Source: Paralvinella palmiformis
Lineage: Eukaryota > Annelida > Polychaeta > Terebellida > Alvinellidae
Direction of reading: 5' to 3'
NCBI GenBank assembly: GCA_025642065.1
Contig: JAODUP010000702.1
Coordinates: 1-64,000, forward strand
DNA length: 64,000 nucleotides
In this document: in pieces, positions 1 through 12,180 of the stretch
How positions within the stretch are numbered: the stretch's first letter is position 1
Layout of the letters: each line of letters opens with the position of its first letter
Program-made: the position numbers and the translations under genes
The notes under the pieces: model-generated
What the model saw: only the letters and a program-made list of their open reading frames with translations
What the model was told of the DNA's origin: nothing
Databases searched by the model: none

Positions 1-345
1 TTAGGGACGGTGGACTTTTGTCTCAGCAAGAAATCGCCACTCTGGATTCAGCCCCCTGAAGAAACGTCCAGAGTTTGAATTCACGGTTCGAGATTCTCTG
101 TGCCTGTGCCTTATTATACACAGCTAAAGCACACATTGCCCGTGCCAGAGATTGAGGTTCGTGTTTTCTTTTTTTATATTTAGATTATCCTCTTTTGGAT
201 TATTTTAGAAATTTTCTTTTTTCTTTTAATTTTTCTCTAATTTTACCGGTAATTAATTATACTTACAATTAAATATTTTTTTAAAAATCAGTTTGGAGTT
301 AATTGTTGCTTGAATGAAAGTATAACACCTGTGCCAGCGCCTTAA
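1..345 (+). repeat. Z module then Y module of a dispersed repeat
   Basis: The first ~170 bases (module Z) recur at about 13586-13760, including the shared strings CGCCACTCTGGATTCAG and GCCCGTGCCAGAGATTGAGG. Bases ~171-345 (module Y) recur more loosely at about 13320-13495, ending in the shared CACCTGTGCCAGCGCC. Here the order is Z-Y; at 13.3 kb it is Y-Z. No coding frame is visible. Family unknown. Confidence 0.7.
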
Positions 346-1030
346 CTATCTTTATAAAAAACACACACACACACACATTTATATTTATATTTATATATAT
401 ATAGTTTATTTTACTTACGGTTGACGTAAGAAATTCGCTAGATGAACACCAGCAGTGACTTAGTTTATTAGTGGTCATGGCACGATTGTATTCAAAGCGG
501 ATATCCCTTGGTGTACTTAAATAAATACTAGATTTCCGAATGTAAATTTGTCTACCTAATGGAAAAATTATAGATTCTTTATTAAAGGTTACTTCTTCTC
601 ATTTAAGTATTTGCCTTGAACTACAAATAGACTCTAGTGTTTATTGTCGATAGACAAGACATACCTATTTTATAACACGATTCTTAAGTGTGTTCGTCAC
701 CTGTTCATAATTTTTCGATACTTATCATCGTAATAAACCAAGTTTCCTAACGACACAGATGTTCCTTCGGGCTGCTAGAGCAGTACCTTAAACCGAGAGA
801 AATATTGTAGCTTCACGTCTAATGCTTTTAAAAACGCCAGCTGAATACTAATACATTAGAATTTGGTCAATTAACTTCGGACTAACTATTATGTAAAATA
901 GTTTCACCTGTTAATATTAAATTAACTTTACTTATTAACATATTTTTATTGAGAGTCGGTATTTATTACTCTAGACTACAGCCTTCTATTGAATAATTAT
1001 ATCGGGTAAAATGAATGATTAATACAAGTT

Positions 1031-1032
1031 TG

Positions 1033-1075
<43 letters not shown>

Positions 1076-1192
1076 ATGTGTGTGTATGTATTTTTGAGTG
1101 TGCGTTTATGTATGTGTTTGTATATATATATATATATGTGTGTGTCTGTGTGTATGTATATATGTATGTATGTATGTATGTACGTATATGAG

Positions 1193-1240
<48 letters not shown>
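1031..1240. repeat. (TA)n/(TG)n microsatellite cluster
   Basis: Two TA runs (about 1035-1058 and 1197-1238) enclose TG/TATG-rich DNA. The tyrosine/isoleucine-rich frames here are simple-repeat translations, not genes. It lies inside R1 copy A; the matching place in copy C (about 17040-17240) also holds TA/TG repeats. Confidence 0.9.
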
Positions 1241-1243
<3 letters not shown>

Positions 1244-1403
1244 GTCTGTATGACTGAGTGTGGTGTGAATGTGTATGTTTTGTTATGTGATATGTGTGTG
1301 TGTGCAAGTATGATTGTTTGCCGAATATATAAAAGTTGTCGATGAGTAGATACTAGACGTTTTGTGATATTCAGATTTAAGTTTGTCGATTCTAAAATAA
1401 ATC

Positions 1404-1490
1404 GTAGCGTTGAGTTGGTGCAGTGGTTAAATCACTACGCTGTTGCCTTCTAGGTTGTGGGTTCAAATCAGTACAGCTGATATCTGTTTC
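1404..1490 (+). repeat. tRNA-derived SINE-like head in R1 copy A
   Basis: A pol III A-box-like string (TTGGTGCAGTGGTTAAATCA) is followed after about 30 bases by a B-box-like GTGGGTTCAAATC. Copies of the same head occur at 17358-17380 joined to 19680-19735 (split by an insertion) and at 34634-34710. It does not fold as a complete functional tRNA by eye, so it reads as a SINE head rather than a tRNA gene. Confidence 0.6.
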
Positions 1491-2278
1491 TTTGGCATTC
1501 TCTACCCTCAAAAGATCTCCCTAGGCTATATGTCATAGATGAAATCTGCGTCAAGACTAAAAACTCAATTTAACATAAAGTAATAATCTGATCTCATCGA
1601 ATTGACAAGATCAAGATTCATCCTTTTCTCTGATACTGCTCATCCTTATAGATAGATGTGATGAAGAACATTACCCATACACTCTCCCACCCTTCCCCGA
1701 ATTAAAGCCTGTTAATGGAGAAGTGGATTTGTCATTTGACATTTAACCTTTTTTTTGTGCTCCTGAATTATCCAGATTTAATTTCACCGGTTTCGTTCCA
1801 TGAATAATGGTTACGAAATATGGATAGCACACAACAACATAACGAAGTAAGTATTGACGATGTAGAACTTTTATCAAGAGTGGCTTAAGATATCCCTCGT
1901 TCTTTAAAAAGTGAGAATGGTTACTGTCAGTCTGTCTTGTGGTCATCAGATGATGACTACTGTCTCGTGTTATCAATAAGCGAGAAGATGGCTCCATTTA
2001 ATATGATCATCCACGTACGATGTTGTCGTCAAGGAAATTAATCTCTGAAATGATCTGAGAGATCTAAATAGGGAATCGCACCGACATCTTTCGACCTAAC
2101 AGCTAGCACTATCTCTTGTCTCTATAGAATTTAAAGGTCAAAATGGCATGTGCTAAAGTCTGAATCATACAAAAACTGATCATCAAACATATTATCAAAA
2201 ACAGATTATCATTATGATAAATGATCTATCAACATGATTATTTAATTAATATATGGTTATTCACTCAATATCAGTAAT

Positions 2279-2280
<2 letters not shown>

Positions 2281-2336
<56 letters not shown>

Positions 2337-2355
2337 CCCTCTCTCTCTCTCTCTC
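2281..2355. repeat. (CT)n microsatellite
   Basis: Nearly pure CT dinucleotide run with one CCCCCC interruption. It directly precedes a tRNA-like segment. Confidence 0.95.
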
Positions 2356-2470
2356 GTTGAACCTGCGTGGTCTAGTGGTAGCGTATTGAATCACAGATCA
2401 CTACCACCTGTGTTCGAATATCACCATGGGCATAGGTGGTAGATTTAAATAGCAATGAGATAGGATCTCA
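2356..2470 (+). repeat. tRNA-headed SINE-like segment
   Basis: Contains GCGTGGTCTAGTGGTAGCG (A-box-like) and CCTGTGTTCGAATATC (B-box-like) about 30 bases apart. The head resembles the reverse complement of the SINE at 25323-25530, which shares ACAGATCACTA and a nearby ACC string. Inference: a SINE inserted at the CT tract inside R1 copy A. Confidence 0.5.
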
Positions 2471-4380
2471 CAACATAAAGGTCTTCAATTCAGCACGATC
2501 CTCATTATATGCCATCATAGCGCCTATACAACAATTCTGGATTCATATCCAGATTTAGTATACAGATAAATAAATAGTATAGGTACTGCTAGATGTGAGT
2601 AACGTATGACTTTTATTATTATTGTTGTTAATAATATACTGGCAGAAATAGCAGTTATTTTACGTGGCTTGGCACACATCAGAAATCATACACACGTACG
2701 CACGCACCCATCTACTCACGTGCACACACACACATGCACACACATACACATACTGACATGTCAACAACAGAATAAAGGTAATTACTAAACCTCTATTTGA
2801 CTACTAAACTGCTAGTATTGACAAAGCCTTACTGACGTGTTACCCGGAGGCTGAACATATAAAGAGTATATCGTAGAGATCGATAATACATTAATATCTT
2901 TGTAAACAAAATCGGCCATTCTCGACTCAGTAGAGTAGTATGTTGGTTAGAATTGGTGACAATCATGATTGGTTTGGGGAGTCGGGAATGTCTCAGGAAA
3001 GGACATCTCAGTCACTGTCAGCTTCACACACCTACGCACAAACACGCGTACGATGGACCAGGTTAGTCATATATAGGGAACGGTCTGCTTGCGGCTACTA
3101 TCTATTTTACAAATAGCAATGACCTCACATGGAACATATGGTCGAGAGATTATCTCCATGAAGCTGCGATGATCGGATGAAACGTCACATAGATACAAGT
3201 AACAATGGTTTTCGAACCCCACCGAAGGTCATTTGCAAGGAAATGCATGATATCAGTTGCAAGCTAACAGTTGCACGAAACTAGGAACGTCCTGTACTTC
3301 AGTAAGAATCTTCCAACTCGACGTAGCCTTTTTAGATATCTACTGCTTATTGTCTCATCCCTAAACAATGTTTGATCTGCTAGCAATAGGTTGTTGTAGA
3401 TTAAGAAACAAAATCAAAGGTCAAAAGTGAAATAATCCATTACCCTAACTGAGCCTAATTATATTTAGTTATTGGGTAGTTAATAAGTTATTGTAAAGAG
3501 ACAAATAGCTGAGATCATACCATAAAAAGGAACCCTTAGTGGAGACTAAGTTCATCATCAGGCTTTTGTCGAGCATTTGGCAGTTTAGAATAACCTCAAA
3601 ATAACAAACATAGACAAGTTGTCTATAGGTAGTTCTGATATTTGATCAGTAATTTGTACAACAAACGCAAACAATGTCGGTCTACAGGAGAAATCACTCT
3701 TCGTCTTAGGTACTATTATGTAACACCTTCTGTTCTAAGATAAATCACGAAGTCAACATTGTTGTCTCCTGCCATCTATAAAGCAAATAGGATTGCTAGA
3801 CGGATGATACATTGATGTCAGTACTATATTTACTGTACTTCTGCCTTATACAACTCACGTACAATGGAATATTTATGAACGAAAGTAGAACTCTCTTAAT
3901 ATTATGACAGACTTGAAGAAGAAATACCATATAATTCCATCCTTACTCAGAATGAGTTTATGAGTTTCCACTCATCACTCTTTTTCGTTATGCTCATGCC
4001 GTACATACTCCATCAAGTAATCAAATGATAGTCAGCCTAACTGGTTCATATATTGGCAGACTAAACAAATGCTTGGTCTAATTAATAGGCCAGTACATGA
4101 CATCCTAGGAGTTCAGAGTCTGTTTCCTTGTACTTTTGACACATTTTCATTGAAGTTAATTAGCTAATTCTCCAGGAAAAATGCTAAATCAATTAGAGTG
4201 CAGCAGGATATTGATCAATTATCATAGAATCATTTTAGATTGTTGCTAATTTGCACTGTAAGGACATCACCATTCCATCATATTAGTTGTTTTAGGATAA
4301 TGTTTAATGGCTAAATGTATTGGTTTGTATATGTTTTTGTGTGCATGTATACCTGTCTAAAGCTGCGAACGCTGTCTATC

Positions 4381-4710
<330 letters not shown>

Positions 4711-4801
4711 ACCCTTGAATATTCACTTAATAATGAGCAGAAATGTATGAGGAATTGCTGTGATATTCGAGTGAATCAAAGTATTATTACTTTGTTTTGG
4801 A

Positions 4802-5400
4802 CCTAAATCACTTCACTGCTTCCACATGGTCTTGGTGTACATTGGTGCCTATTAAATACCTAACTTTTCACTCAGGTTAGAGAACAACTTGCGACGCCAG
4901 AGCAGTCGAACGTCTATCAATATTGTTCAGATAGCTATGATTTGTATAGTTATACGAACTCTGAATAAAGCTGAAATCAGCATATGTGGGGTCGAAATGT
5001 TCTATATATAAGAAAACTAATGTTGATTGTAAACTCTTCTGTCAAAGTAGTTATCTTATGTTTGTAGTAACTCGCCATTGAACCACACACACGGGTTGTT
5101 TGCTGCGAGCTTTGTTGTCAAATGGTAAGTTTTTACCTGCTCCGCTTTTGTACGTAGCCTGCATGTAGCCGTTTTTTTGTGGGCGTGACATATTTGTCCC
5201 ACACGAAAAGTGAATTAGCTGGGCCCCACAGGCTGATGAGTAGCCCGTTCTCAAGTATAGGTCTACCTATATATCTATCGATCTGTGGAGGTATAGAACA
5301 TTTTATGGTTAGATTAATGTATGTCTAGGTTTCTATAGATTTATGGAGGTAGAAGTATCAAAGATGTTTATTGAGATGTTGATGTTTTGAGCCAGTGCCA
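4802..5400 (+). repeat. LTR-like repeat R4, copy A
   Basis: Shares with the other R4 copies the order: TTTTCACTCAGGTTAGAGAA, then AATAAAGCTGA (AATAAA at 4974-4979, poly(A)-signal-like), a stretch ending at a GGTAAGTTTT donor-like site (~5122), GTAGCCTGCATGTAGCC, the block GTGGGCGTGACATATTTGTC...CGAAAAG...CCCACAGGCTGATGAG, and a tail ending GAGCCAGTGCCAC. The TATA site is weakened here (CTATTAAATACC near 4848). The short minus-strand frame at 5051-5254 only reads through this repeat and is not a gene. Confidence 0.7.
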
Positions 5401-5419
5401 CTATATACGTATCACGTAT

Positions 5420-5650
5420 ACGTATCGCAACGCGCGCACGTGCATGAAAAACGAATTATCTGTACCCCATAGGCTGATGAGTAACATAGACAAATATAAT
5501 AGCTCTGTTTATCTACAGATGTGTACTTTTTGTATGCTTAAATTCAATTATGTATTTATTTAATAATGTATGGATTAATGGAAGTTTAGGTTCTAAAGGA
5601 TGTATAGGTTTTGATTTTTTGAGCCAATGCCACCATATATATTTATCTTA
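5420..5650 (+). repeat. Second, truncated R4 fragment
   Basis: Restarts with GAAAAACGAATTATCTG...CATAGGCTGATGAGTA and runs to a second tail, GAGCCAATGCCACCATATA, directly after copy A. It preserves an uninterrupted version of the place where R4 copy C (28.97 kb) carries a 1.1-kb insertion, so it serves as an empty site. Confidence 0.6.
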
Positions 5651-6498
5651 AAACATGAATTCAAATAAATTTTGATATCCTCTTGGACATTAGTATAAGA
5701 GTCAATAACATAACAGGTTATTTAAATATTTATACATATACGTGCACAGTAAAATTCTGTTGAACTTTCTTGCAACTATTTCAGCAAATATATAGATAAT
5801 GACATCAGAAATATTACAGGAAAGTTATCTAAATAACTATTCGAATGATTGATAAAATAGTAATAATGGTAAAGTCAGTCACACAATCTTTACACACCAA
5901 AATGTGGAATTGTATAATTGTATACATCTTCTGGTCAATATAAAATGTTCTAACAGGTGTCATAGTCTACGGCTAACTGAAATGTTACTTAAAAAACTGT
6001 CCTATGTATATACTATTAAGATAATAAATACCCAGAAACACTAAACGAGAAAGAAATGTTGATTAGTATGAACCTACACATATAAACCTAAACTATTATT
6101 TTTGAGTTTTTAATGTATCCTGTAATTCGTCTATAAATGGAATTCATATTTATAGTTACAGCATGGAATTTCTATAGATATTGCTATCTATAACCGTATT
6201 AGTTTAATAAAGTTCCACACGAACATTAAATAAAACAATGTAACAAGAGTATCTTCCACTATTTTATATCTTAGGTTTTTATGAGATGTCTGCAATTAAT
6301 AAGGACCATTAGTAACACATATTTTAAAGAGAATACTTCATCATAAGACTAAAATCTTATAATCGGTATAATATTTGTAGGTGATCTAAATTTTAGAAGA
6401 GAAGGTCATTTTCAGTTATAATAATAATCAGAAATAATTTTTAAAACTTTCTTAGAATATAAATGCCAAACAAGTAATTAAACGATAGTAAAATGTCT
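5651..6498. other. AT-rich non-coding stretch
   Basis: No reading frame with coding character, no recognised repeat partner inside the window and no RNA-gene signature. Nothing further is claimed. Confidence 0.5.
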
Positions 6499-6499
6499 A

Positions 6500-6557
<58 letters not shown>
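6499..6557. repeat. (TA)n microsatellite
   Basis: Nearly pure TA run; a (TA)n tract also precedes the partner copy of R2 at 25.9 kb. Confidence 0.95.
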
Positions 6558-6559
<2 letters not shown>

Positions 6560-6564
<5 letters not shown>

Positions 6565-8010
6565 TATAAATAACTGATTAAAACATAACAATGAGACACG
6601 CCACGCTATGCCATACCATAATAGGACATCGTATTTCGACAGAAGATGACAAGACTGGACGTAACATGACACGACGCGGAACAACACGACACAGTATGAC
6701 AACACTTTTGAAACAAAAAGAATATTATTTTGATAGAGAGAGTAACTTCCCACGAATATAAGATAATAATGTTTAGGTTTCTCAACCATTTAACTTAAAA
6801 TCAAACAGTTACGTATTGGATACATGTTTTGCACTAAATGTTCTTGTTGTTTTGACGATTTTAATATTGATTAAAAAGCATAAAAGAAGAAAGTTTGGAT
6901 GAGTATCCATTTATAACTATTGCTGTTGATGATAGCAATTTGAGGAAAAAAATTGAAGTAAATTATGTCTTGATAGTAGAGCTACTGAATAGATAAAATA
7001 TGCCTTTAGCGTAATTTTATGATACAGTTATGTTCTATGTTTAACATGTCTTCAATTCCTGAACACCTTAGAAAGGCATGATAATACCAATTTTGGAAAA
7101 GTCCAACTGTGATGTCTGGCTATCAAGTACCTATAACGCTCTGTGACATTATTTTTCAAATTCTCTAAATAGGTGTATGTTGTTAAACTTCAAAATAGAA
7201 AATATGAAATTAAGTAATCTCTGGTTTATATCCTGTCATGATTAATAAATTACAACATTAAATAACGATATCGTAAATATTTTAAACACAAAGTATTAAC
7301 AGTTCATTTTTAAATAAATAATTGCATATTTATTATCTCGGAAAGCAGCAAATGTCATCCGTGGAGAAATGTAGAAACTTACATCAAATTGCTACTCTGG
7401 CTTTACCGTGAATTATAGTTGAATTAATGGATTATTTACATAATTTAAAGCATTAAATGACACTCAATAATGTGTCTTATAATCAATTTCCTCATTAAAC
7501 CCATTTTACTAGGATATTAGTAACAGCTTAGATTATAAACTGGGTCGATTTGTAGACAATAACATATGCCATCCATATAACGTGTTTTGTAATACGGACG
7601 ATTTATTACTGACCAGGATAACTAAAATTAAAATTGAACATAAACAAGAACACAATTGGTCGGTTATTGAAAATCACACATAACAATGGTTTTGACTTGG
7701 GATATGTAAGGTTAGTATAAAAATTGATGTTATCTGATAATCTGCTGCGCCACTAAGTAGACTCCAAAGTTAATGCAGACAGAAAGGGAATCTATGTTTT
7801 ACAACGTTCTGGAGTTGGTAATGTATATGTGGATTATGCTGCATTATGACAGGTGCTAACTTACGACGTGACATGCACGTGTAGCATTAGAGGCGCCATT
7901 GATTCACCTAGAAACTGTCTGTCTGGATGACTAAAGGATGCGAAGGGATTTAAAGAGATCAGTCGGATTACACTGCTATTGCAAGCCATGAATATTATAG
8001 GCATATTATA
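6560..8010 (+). repeat. Dispersed repeat R2, copy 1
   Basis: Matches ~26045-27335 over most of its length. Shared strings include CGACAGAAGAT near 6639 and 26330, TACAACATTAAAT near 7248, ATTATCTCGGAAAGCAGCA near 7334, TTACTAGGATATTAGTAACA and CTGATAATCTGCTGCGCCAC near 7735. No conserved coding frame. The partner has an extra GA tract where this copy has only a short GATAGAGAGAG. Confidence 0.8.
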
Positions 8011-8221
8011 AAAAGTGCACAGAGATCAAAGAAACAATATGAATGCGTTTATAATAGATACAGGATGATGATGTTTGTTCAATAATGTGAAATTCTAGTC
8101 AATGTATCTTTCGTAATTCATATAATTTATTGTTAAATCCATTTTAAATGATTGTACATGAACGGATATAATAGAAAACATTTGGCAAAATGGCGGAACA
8201 AAATCAATAAATGATAGCAGG

Positions 8222-8482
8222 TTAAAGGGTATTCAGACGAAGAAATCAGTTTATTGAATATAATAATGGTTTTCGATCTGGTAATAAGTTAGTAGCATGT
8301 AATGTGCCAGAAGAATTAATCTTAGGTCCCTTATTAATTATTTTGTGTGTAAATAACGTAAGGACTTATTTATTTAAAATAATTGCGTTGATATTGTTTG
8401 CTGATGATATAATTATCTATTCTAATGAAGGCAAAAAATGGGTTAGTTGTTTTAAATCTGGATTTAGAAATATGAGAATATA
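8222..8482 (+). pseudogene. Reverse transcriptase fragment of a non-LTR element
   Basis: Frame +, from about 8225, reads RRRNQFIEYNN... then VPEELILGPLLII, VNNV and LILFADDIIIYSNEG before a stop near 8481. In LINE reverse transcriptases the matching order is a VPQGSILGPLLF-type motif, YIND, and FADD with its two catalytic aspartates. FADD is intact (near 8400); the conserved glutamine-glycine is lost (VPEEL). Only about 85 codons remain, without endonuclease or C-terminal parts, so this is a dead fragment. The clade cannot be told. Confidence 0.7.
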
Positions 8483-8880
8483 GTTTAATATAAATATAAT
8501 ATTATTGATTATTTGCATAATCTATCCGAATAATGATATATATTACTTATTAGTAATAGCTGCTGTAAACACATTTAAAGATTCTATGCTGCCAAACTTG
8601 TGTATCATTTAGAGTGAAATATGTTGTAAATATTAAACTCGTGAAAAGTTAATATTGGGTTTTGATTTTACCATATCTTAAGTATCTATGTTTGATGTAA
8701 CACTTTTAGAACTAGTTTAATAAACCTAGTTGGTTTACAAAGAAGTAAGACTAAGTCAAATGATAAAGAAATATATAGATGAAGTCATATTTATCAACGA
8801 TAAAGGATCAAATAAGATGGTGTCATTTGCAACTGTGAAGTCAAATGTACATAATTAAAACAAAATATATTCGAGTGTTT
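8483..8880. other. AT-rich stretch, nothing recognised
   Basis: No coding frame and no clear partner in the window. It may be decayed flank of the preceding LINE fragment. Confidence 0.4.
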
Positions 8881-8881
8881 T

Positions 8882-9008
<127 letters not shown>

Positions 9009-9060
9009 GATTAACTTATTTGATCTAGTTTCGAGTGATAATTGTCTTTGAATAAAAGCA

Positions 9061-9955
9061 TAACCCCCCCACACTCACACACATGCGCACGCTCCCACAG
9101 ACCCACACATACACACACACATACACATACACACGCATCGTTTAGTTAACACAAACACATAAATACATGTCAACAACAGGATAAAGGTAATTAATAAACC
9201 ACTCTTTGATTACTAATACTGTCATTATTGACAAATTCTTACTCTGATGTATTACCCTGAGGCACCGTATATACAGAGTATATCGTAGATCGATAGTATC
9301 TTTGTAAACATTATTAACCATCCTCGACTCAGTAGAGTAGTGTGTTGGATAGAATTGGTGACAATCATGATTGGTTTGGGGAATCGGGAAATTGTTAGGA
9401 AAGGACATCTCAGTCACTGTCGGGTCCATACACCCATGCACAAACACATATACCATGGACCCAGTTAGTCGTATCTAGGGAACGGTTTGCTTGCGGCTAC
9501 TCTCTATTTTACAAACGGCAATGACCACACATGGAAATTAAATGATTGCGGAGGGTTTACCTCCAGGGAACTGCTGTGATCTGGTGAAACATCACATAGA
9601 TACAAGCAACAATGGTTTTCGAACCCAGCGAGGAGGTTTGCAAATAACTTCACGCTACCAGTTGCAAGCTACCAGTTGCACGAAACTAGCAACGTCCTGT
9701 ACTTCAGTAAGAATCTTCCAACTCGACGTAGCCGCTTTAGATGTCTACTGTTCATTGTTTCATCCATAAACAATATTTAATCTGATAGCAATAGGTTGTT
9801 GTAGATTAAGAAACAAAATCAAAAGTCAAAAGTGAAATAGTCCATTGCCTTTAACTGAAATAAAATGTCCTTAATACAGCGATGCTGCATTGTAAGCATT
9901 GTTTTACAACCACATTTTGTACATGTTGAGGTATCTGAGCTTTAAATGGCGTTGG
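9061..9955 (+). repeat. R1 copy B, first part
   Basis: Corresponds to R1 copy A ~2690-3440 and copy C ~20520-21380. Shared strings include ATGTCAACAACAG, AGAATTGGTGACAATCATGA and GCAATAGGTTGTTGTAGATT. With copy C it shares about 90 further bases (GTCCTTAATACAGCGATGCTG onward) that copy A lacks. The short frames on both strands are not conserved between copies. Confidence 0.75.
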
Positions 9956-10334
9956 TGGAAATAGATATATGTTTCAGAAGTTACAAATAATTAGCAAATA
10001 GGTCTATTTTAAATAAATGGTATAGTAAATAGTAAAAGTTAAAATGATATTTGATGATATCTATTATCTTTGTAAGCAAAACTACACAGATATAGAACGA
10101 AGAGATGAAGTAATCTAAATTTAATGGATGATCTGTCTGATATACAAACATATTTAATTCAATACTTAACAGACAGAATTAACAGACAGGATAATGTCAT
10201 AACAATTCCAAAGTTTCAATATTTTCAAAATAACATTGTCATCTCCCTGAAACAACAGTCACAATTGCCGTATTGTTATCGAGAATAATTTTCACGACAC
10301 CAAATCCACACCGAATTAGCGGTCTATCAGTTTT
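9956..10334. other. AT-rich stretch inside R1 copy B
   Basis: Absent from R1 copy A, so either inserted here or deleted there. No coding frame or known motif was seen. Confidence 0.4.
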
Positions 10335-10905
10335 TTTCCACTTGCTCTTTGTATTTCAAGACTTTTTTCTATTCTTATAACAAATTTGACATTATTTAAA
10401 CTGTATTAAGTGTTCCAATATATATATATCATATTTGAAATCTATTTAAAAACACTAATCATCCACCAATTTTTATTTTATTTTCTACTATTGACTTACT
10501 TCTGCGAAATTTTAAGTCTCTTCTAAAAACACACCTATTTAAGGTCGCTTTCACAGATAAATAATTGTTATCTTTTAAATCATTACAGGGTTTTTACAGA
10601 CATTATTTGGGGTATTATTATATTACATATTATTTGTACAGCGCCTTTGAATGGCTCCTGCTGGTAAGGGCGCTTTATTAAATATACATTATTATTATTA
10701 TTACTACTTTATATTTAGTATATATTTCTGTAAAATCAAAATGCTGATATTGCCTTAAATTTTTATTATTTCTAGTATCTTTTTTTGTTAAAACACCCCA
10801 GTGACCTGATCTTCATCGCGCGATATCGCCATTTTGTATTTGACTTCTTTTGTAAATGATGCTGTTTTATGTTTTATATGTTATATTGCATGTTATAATC
10901 TTGCT
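10335..10905 (+). repeat. Dispersed repeat R6, copy 1 (split by a LINE tail)
   Basis: The flanks 10335-10500 and 10706-10900 together match 25560-25870, which has no LINE in the middle. Shared strings include TATTCTTATAACAAA, CTAATCATC and ATATTTAGTATA-type sequence after the junction. Confidence 0.65.
10500..10705 (+). mobile_element. 5'-truncated CR1-like LINE 3' end
   Basis: Begins near AAATTTTAAGTCTCTTCTAA and ends TTGTACAGCGCCTTTGAATG...GGCGCTTTATTAAATATACA followed by (TTA)n. The same 3' end is at 22681-22761 joined to 24835-24955, where a second LINE splits it; this copy is unsplit. The last codons resemble the end of a CR1-type ORF2 (a SLLKTxLFK-like string). Flanks pair with R6 copy 2 as an empty site; any target duplication is short and uncertain (about TACTT). 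Confidence 0.8.
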
Positions 10906-10907
10906 AT

Positions 10908-12180
10908 GTTTAGTTATTGGGTAGTTAATCAGTTATTATAAAGTGATTAATAGTTGAGAGTATATTATAAACTATAAACTAAATTCATCATCGAGGTTTT
11001 GTCGAGCATTAGGTAGTTTAGAATAATCTCAATATAACAAACATAGATTGTCTATAGGTAGTTTTGTTTCTTTTAAGCTAAGATCAGGTATTTTATCAGT
11101 AATTTTATTCAACTAACAGAAAACAATGTCGGTCTATAGGAGAAATGAGTCTACCATAATCTATCACTTTCTATGTAATGATATATCACTAAGTCAACAT
11201 AGTTGTCTTCTGCTATGTATAAGATAGATTGTATTGCTAGAGGGATAATAAATCAACGTCAATACTTTATTTATTGTACTTTTGCCACATATAAACCATA
11301 CACAATTGAATATTTACGAAAGAAAGTAGAACTCTCTGAATATTATAATAAGAAGAAGTACCAAATGATTCCATTCTTACTCAAGATGAATTTATGAGTT
11401 TCCATTCTTCACTCTATTAATTGCATATGTGCTAATTATTTTATTTATTACATCTACTTATATGGCTATATTCATGCCGTAAATATTGCATCAAGTAATC
11501 AAATGATAGTGAGGTTCGTTGTCTTCCAGAAATGGCAGCCTTTGTTATATATCATGCTCTAATCTTGTTATATTTAGTTATTGGTTAGTTAGTAAGTTAT
11601 TAGAAAGAGATATATAGGTGATATTATACTATAAACAACAACCTTTATTGGAGACTAAGTTCTTCACCGAGTAAAATAACAAACATGGACAGGTTGTGTA
11701 TAGGTAGTTCTGGGTGATACATTTCTTTTAAGCTAAGTTCAGATATTTGATCAGTACTTTTATACAACAAACACAAACAATAGGAGAAATGACTCTTTGT
11801 CTGATGTACCATTTTCTATCACCTTCTATGCTATAATATATCACGAAGTCAACACGGTTGTCTCTTGTCATATATAAAGTAGATAGGATTGCAAGACGGA
11901 TGATAATTCAGCGTCCATAATGTCTATATCGTACTTCGGCCTCACACAACTCACACACAATGGAATATATATGAACGAAAGTAGAACTGTCTTAATATTA
12001 TGACAGACACGAAGAAGAAATACCATATGATTCCATCCTTACTCAAAATGAGTTTATGAGTTTCCACTCTTCACTCTATTACTTGCATATATTATGTGCT
12101 AATTATGTTATTTGTTACATATACTTATGTGGCTATATTTATGCCGTACATGCTCGATCGAGTAATTAAATGATAGTCAG
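10908..12180 (+). repeat. R1 copy B, distal module in tandem duplicate
   Basis: 10908-11520 and 11572-12180 are two successive diverged copies of the module found once in R1 copy A (~3460-4040). Each starts near TTAGTTATTGG, includes a GGAGAAATGA string and a CTTACTCAAAATGAGTTTATGAG-like segment, and ends at a TCAAGTAATCAAATGATAGT-like sequence. About 50 unrelated bases separate them. Confidence 0.75.

Larger units (their letters stand above)
430..4380 (+). repeat. Dispersed composite repeat R1, copy A (longest)
   Basis: Aligns by eye to three other places: ~9130-13060 (copy B), ~16745-21380 (copy C, interrupted) and ~34205-36370 (copy D). Shared landmarks in order are a block starting AACACCAGCAGTGACTTAG, a tRNA-like head near 1405-1490, a block around 1740-2100, an ACGCACGCACCC segment followed by CA-rich DNA near 2700, a block at 2780-3430, and a block at 3450-4380 starting near TTAGTTATTGGGTAGTTAAT. 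No frame longer than about 85 codons is conserved between copies, so it looks non-coding. Class unknown; it may be several elements that usually travel together. Confidence 0.75.

Noticed and set aside
1404..1490. Functional tRNA gene
   Set aside because: A- and B-box-like motifs are present but the cloverleaf stems do not close and the segment recurs inside R1 copies; it is a SINE-like head.
5051..5254. 67-codon minus-strand frame with partners at 13.8-14.1 and 57.9-58.1 kb
   Set aside because: It recurs only because it reads through R4; the frames are broken in other R4 copies and substitutions do not favour coding.
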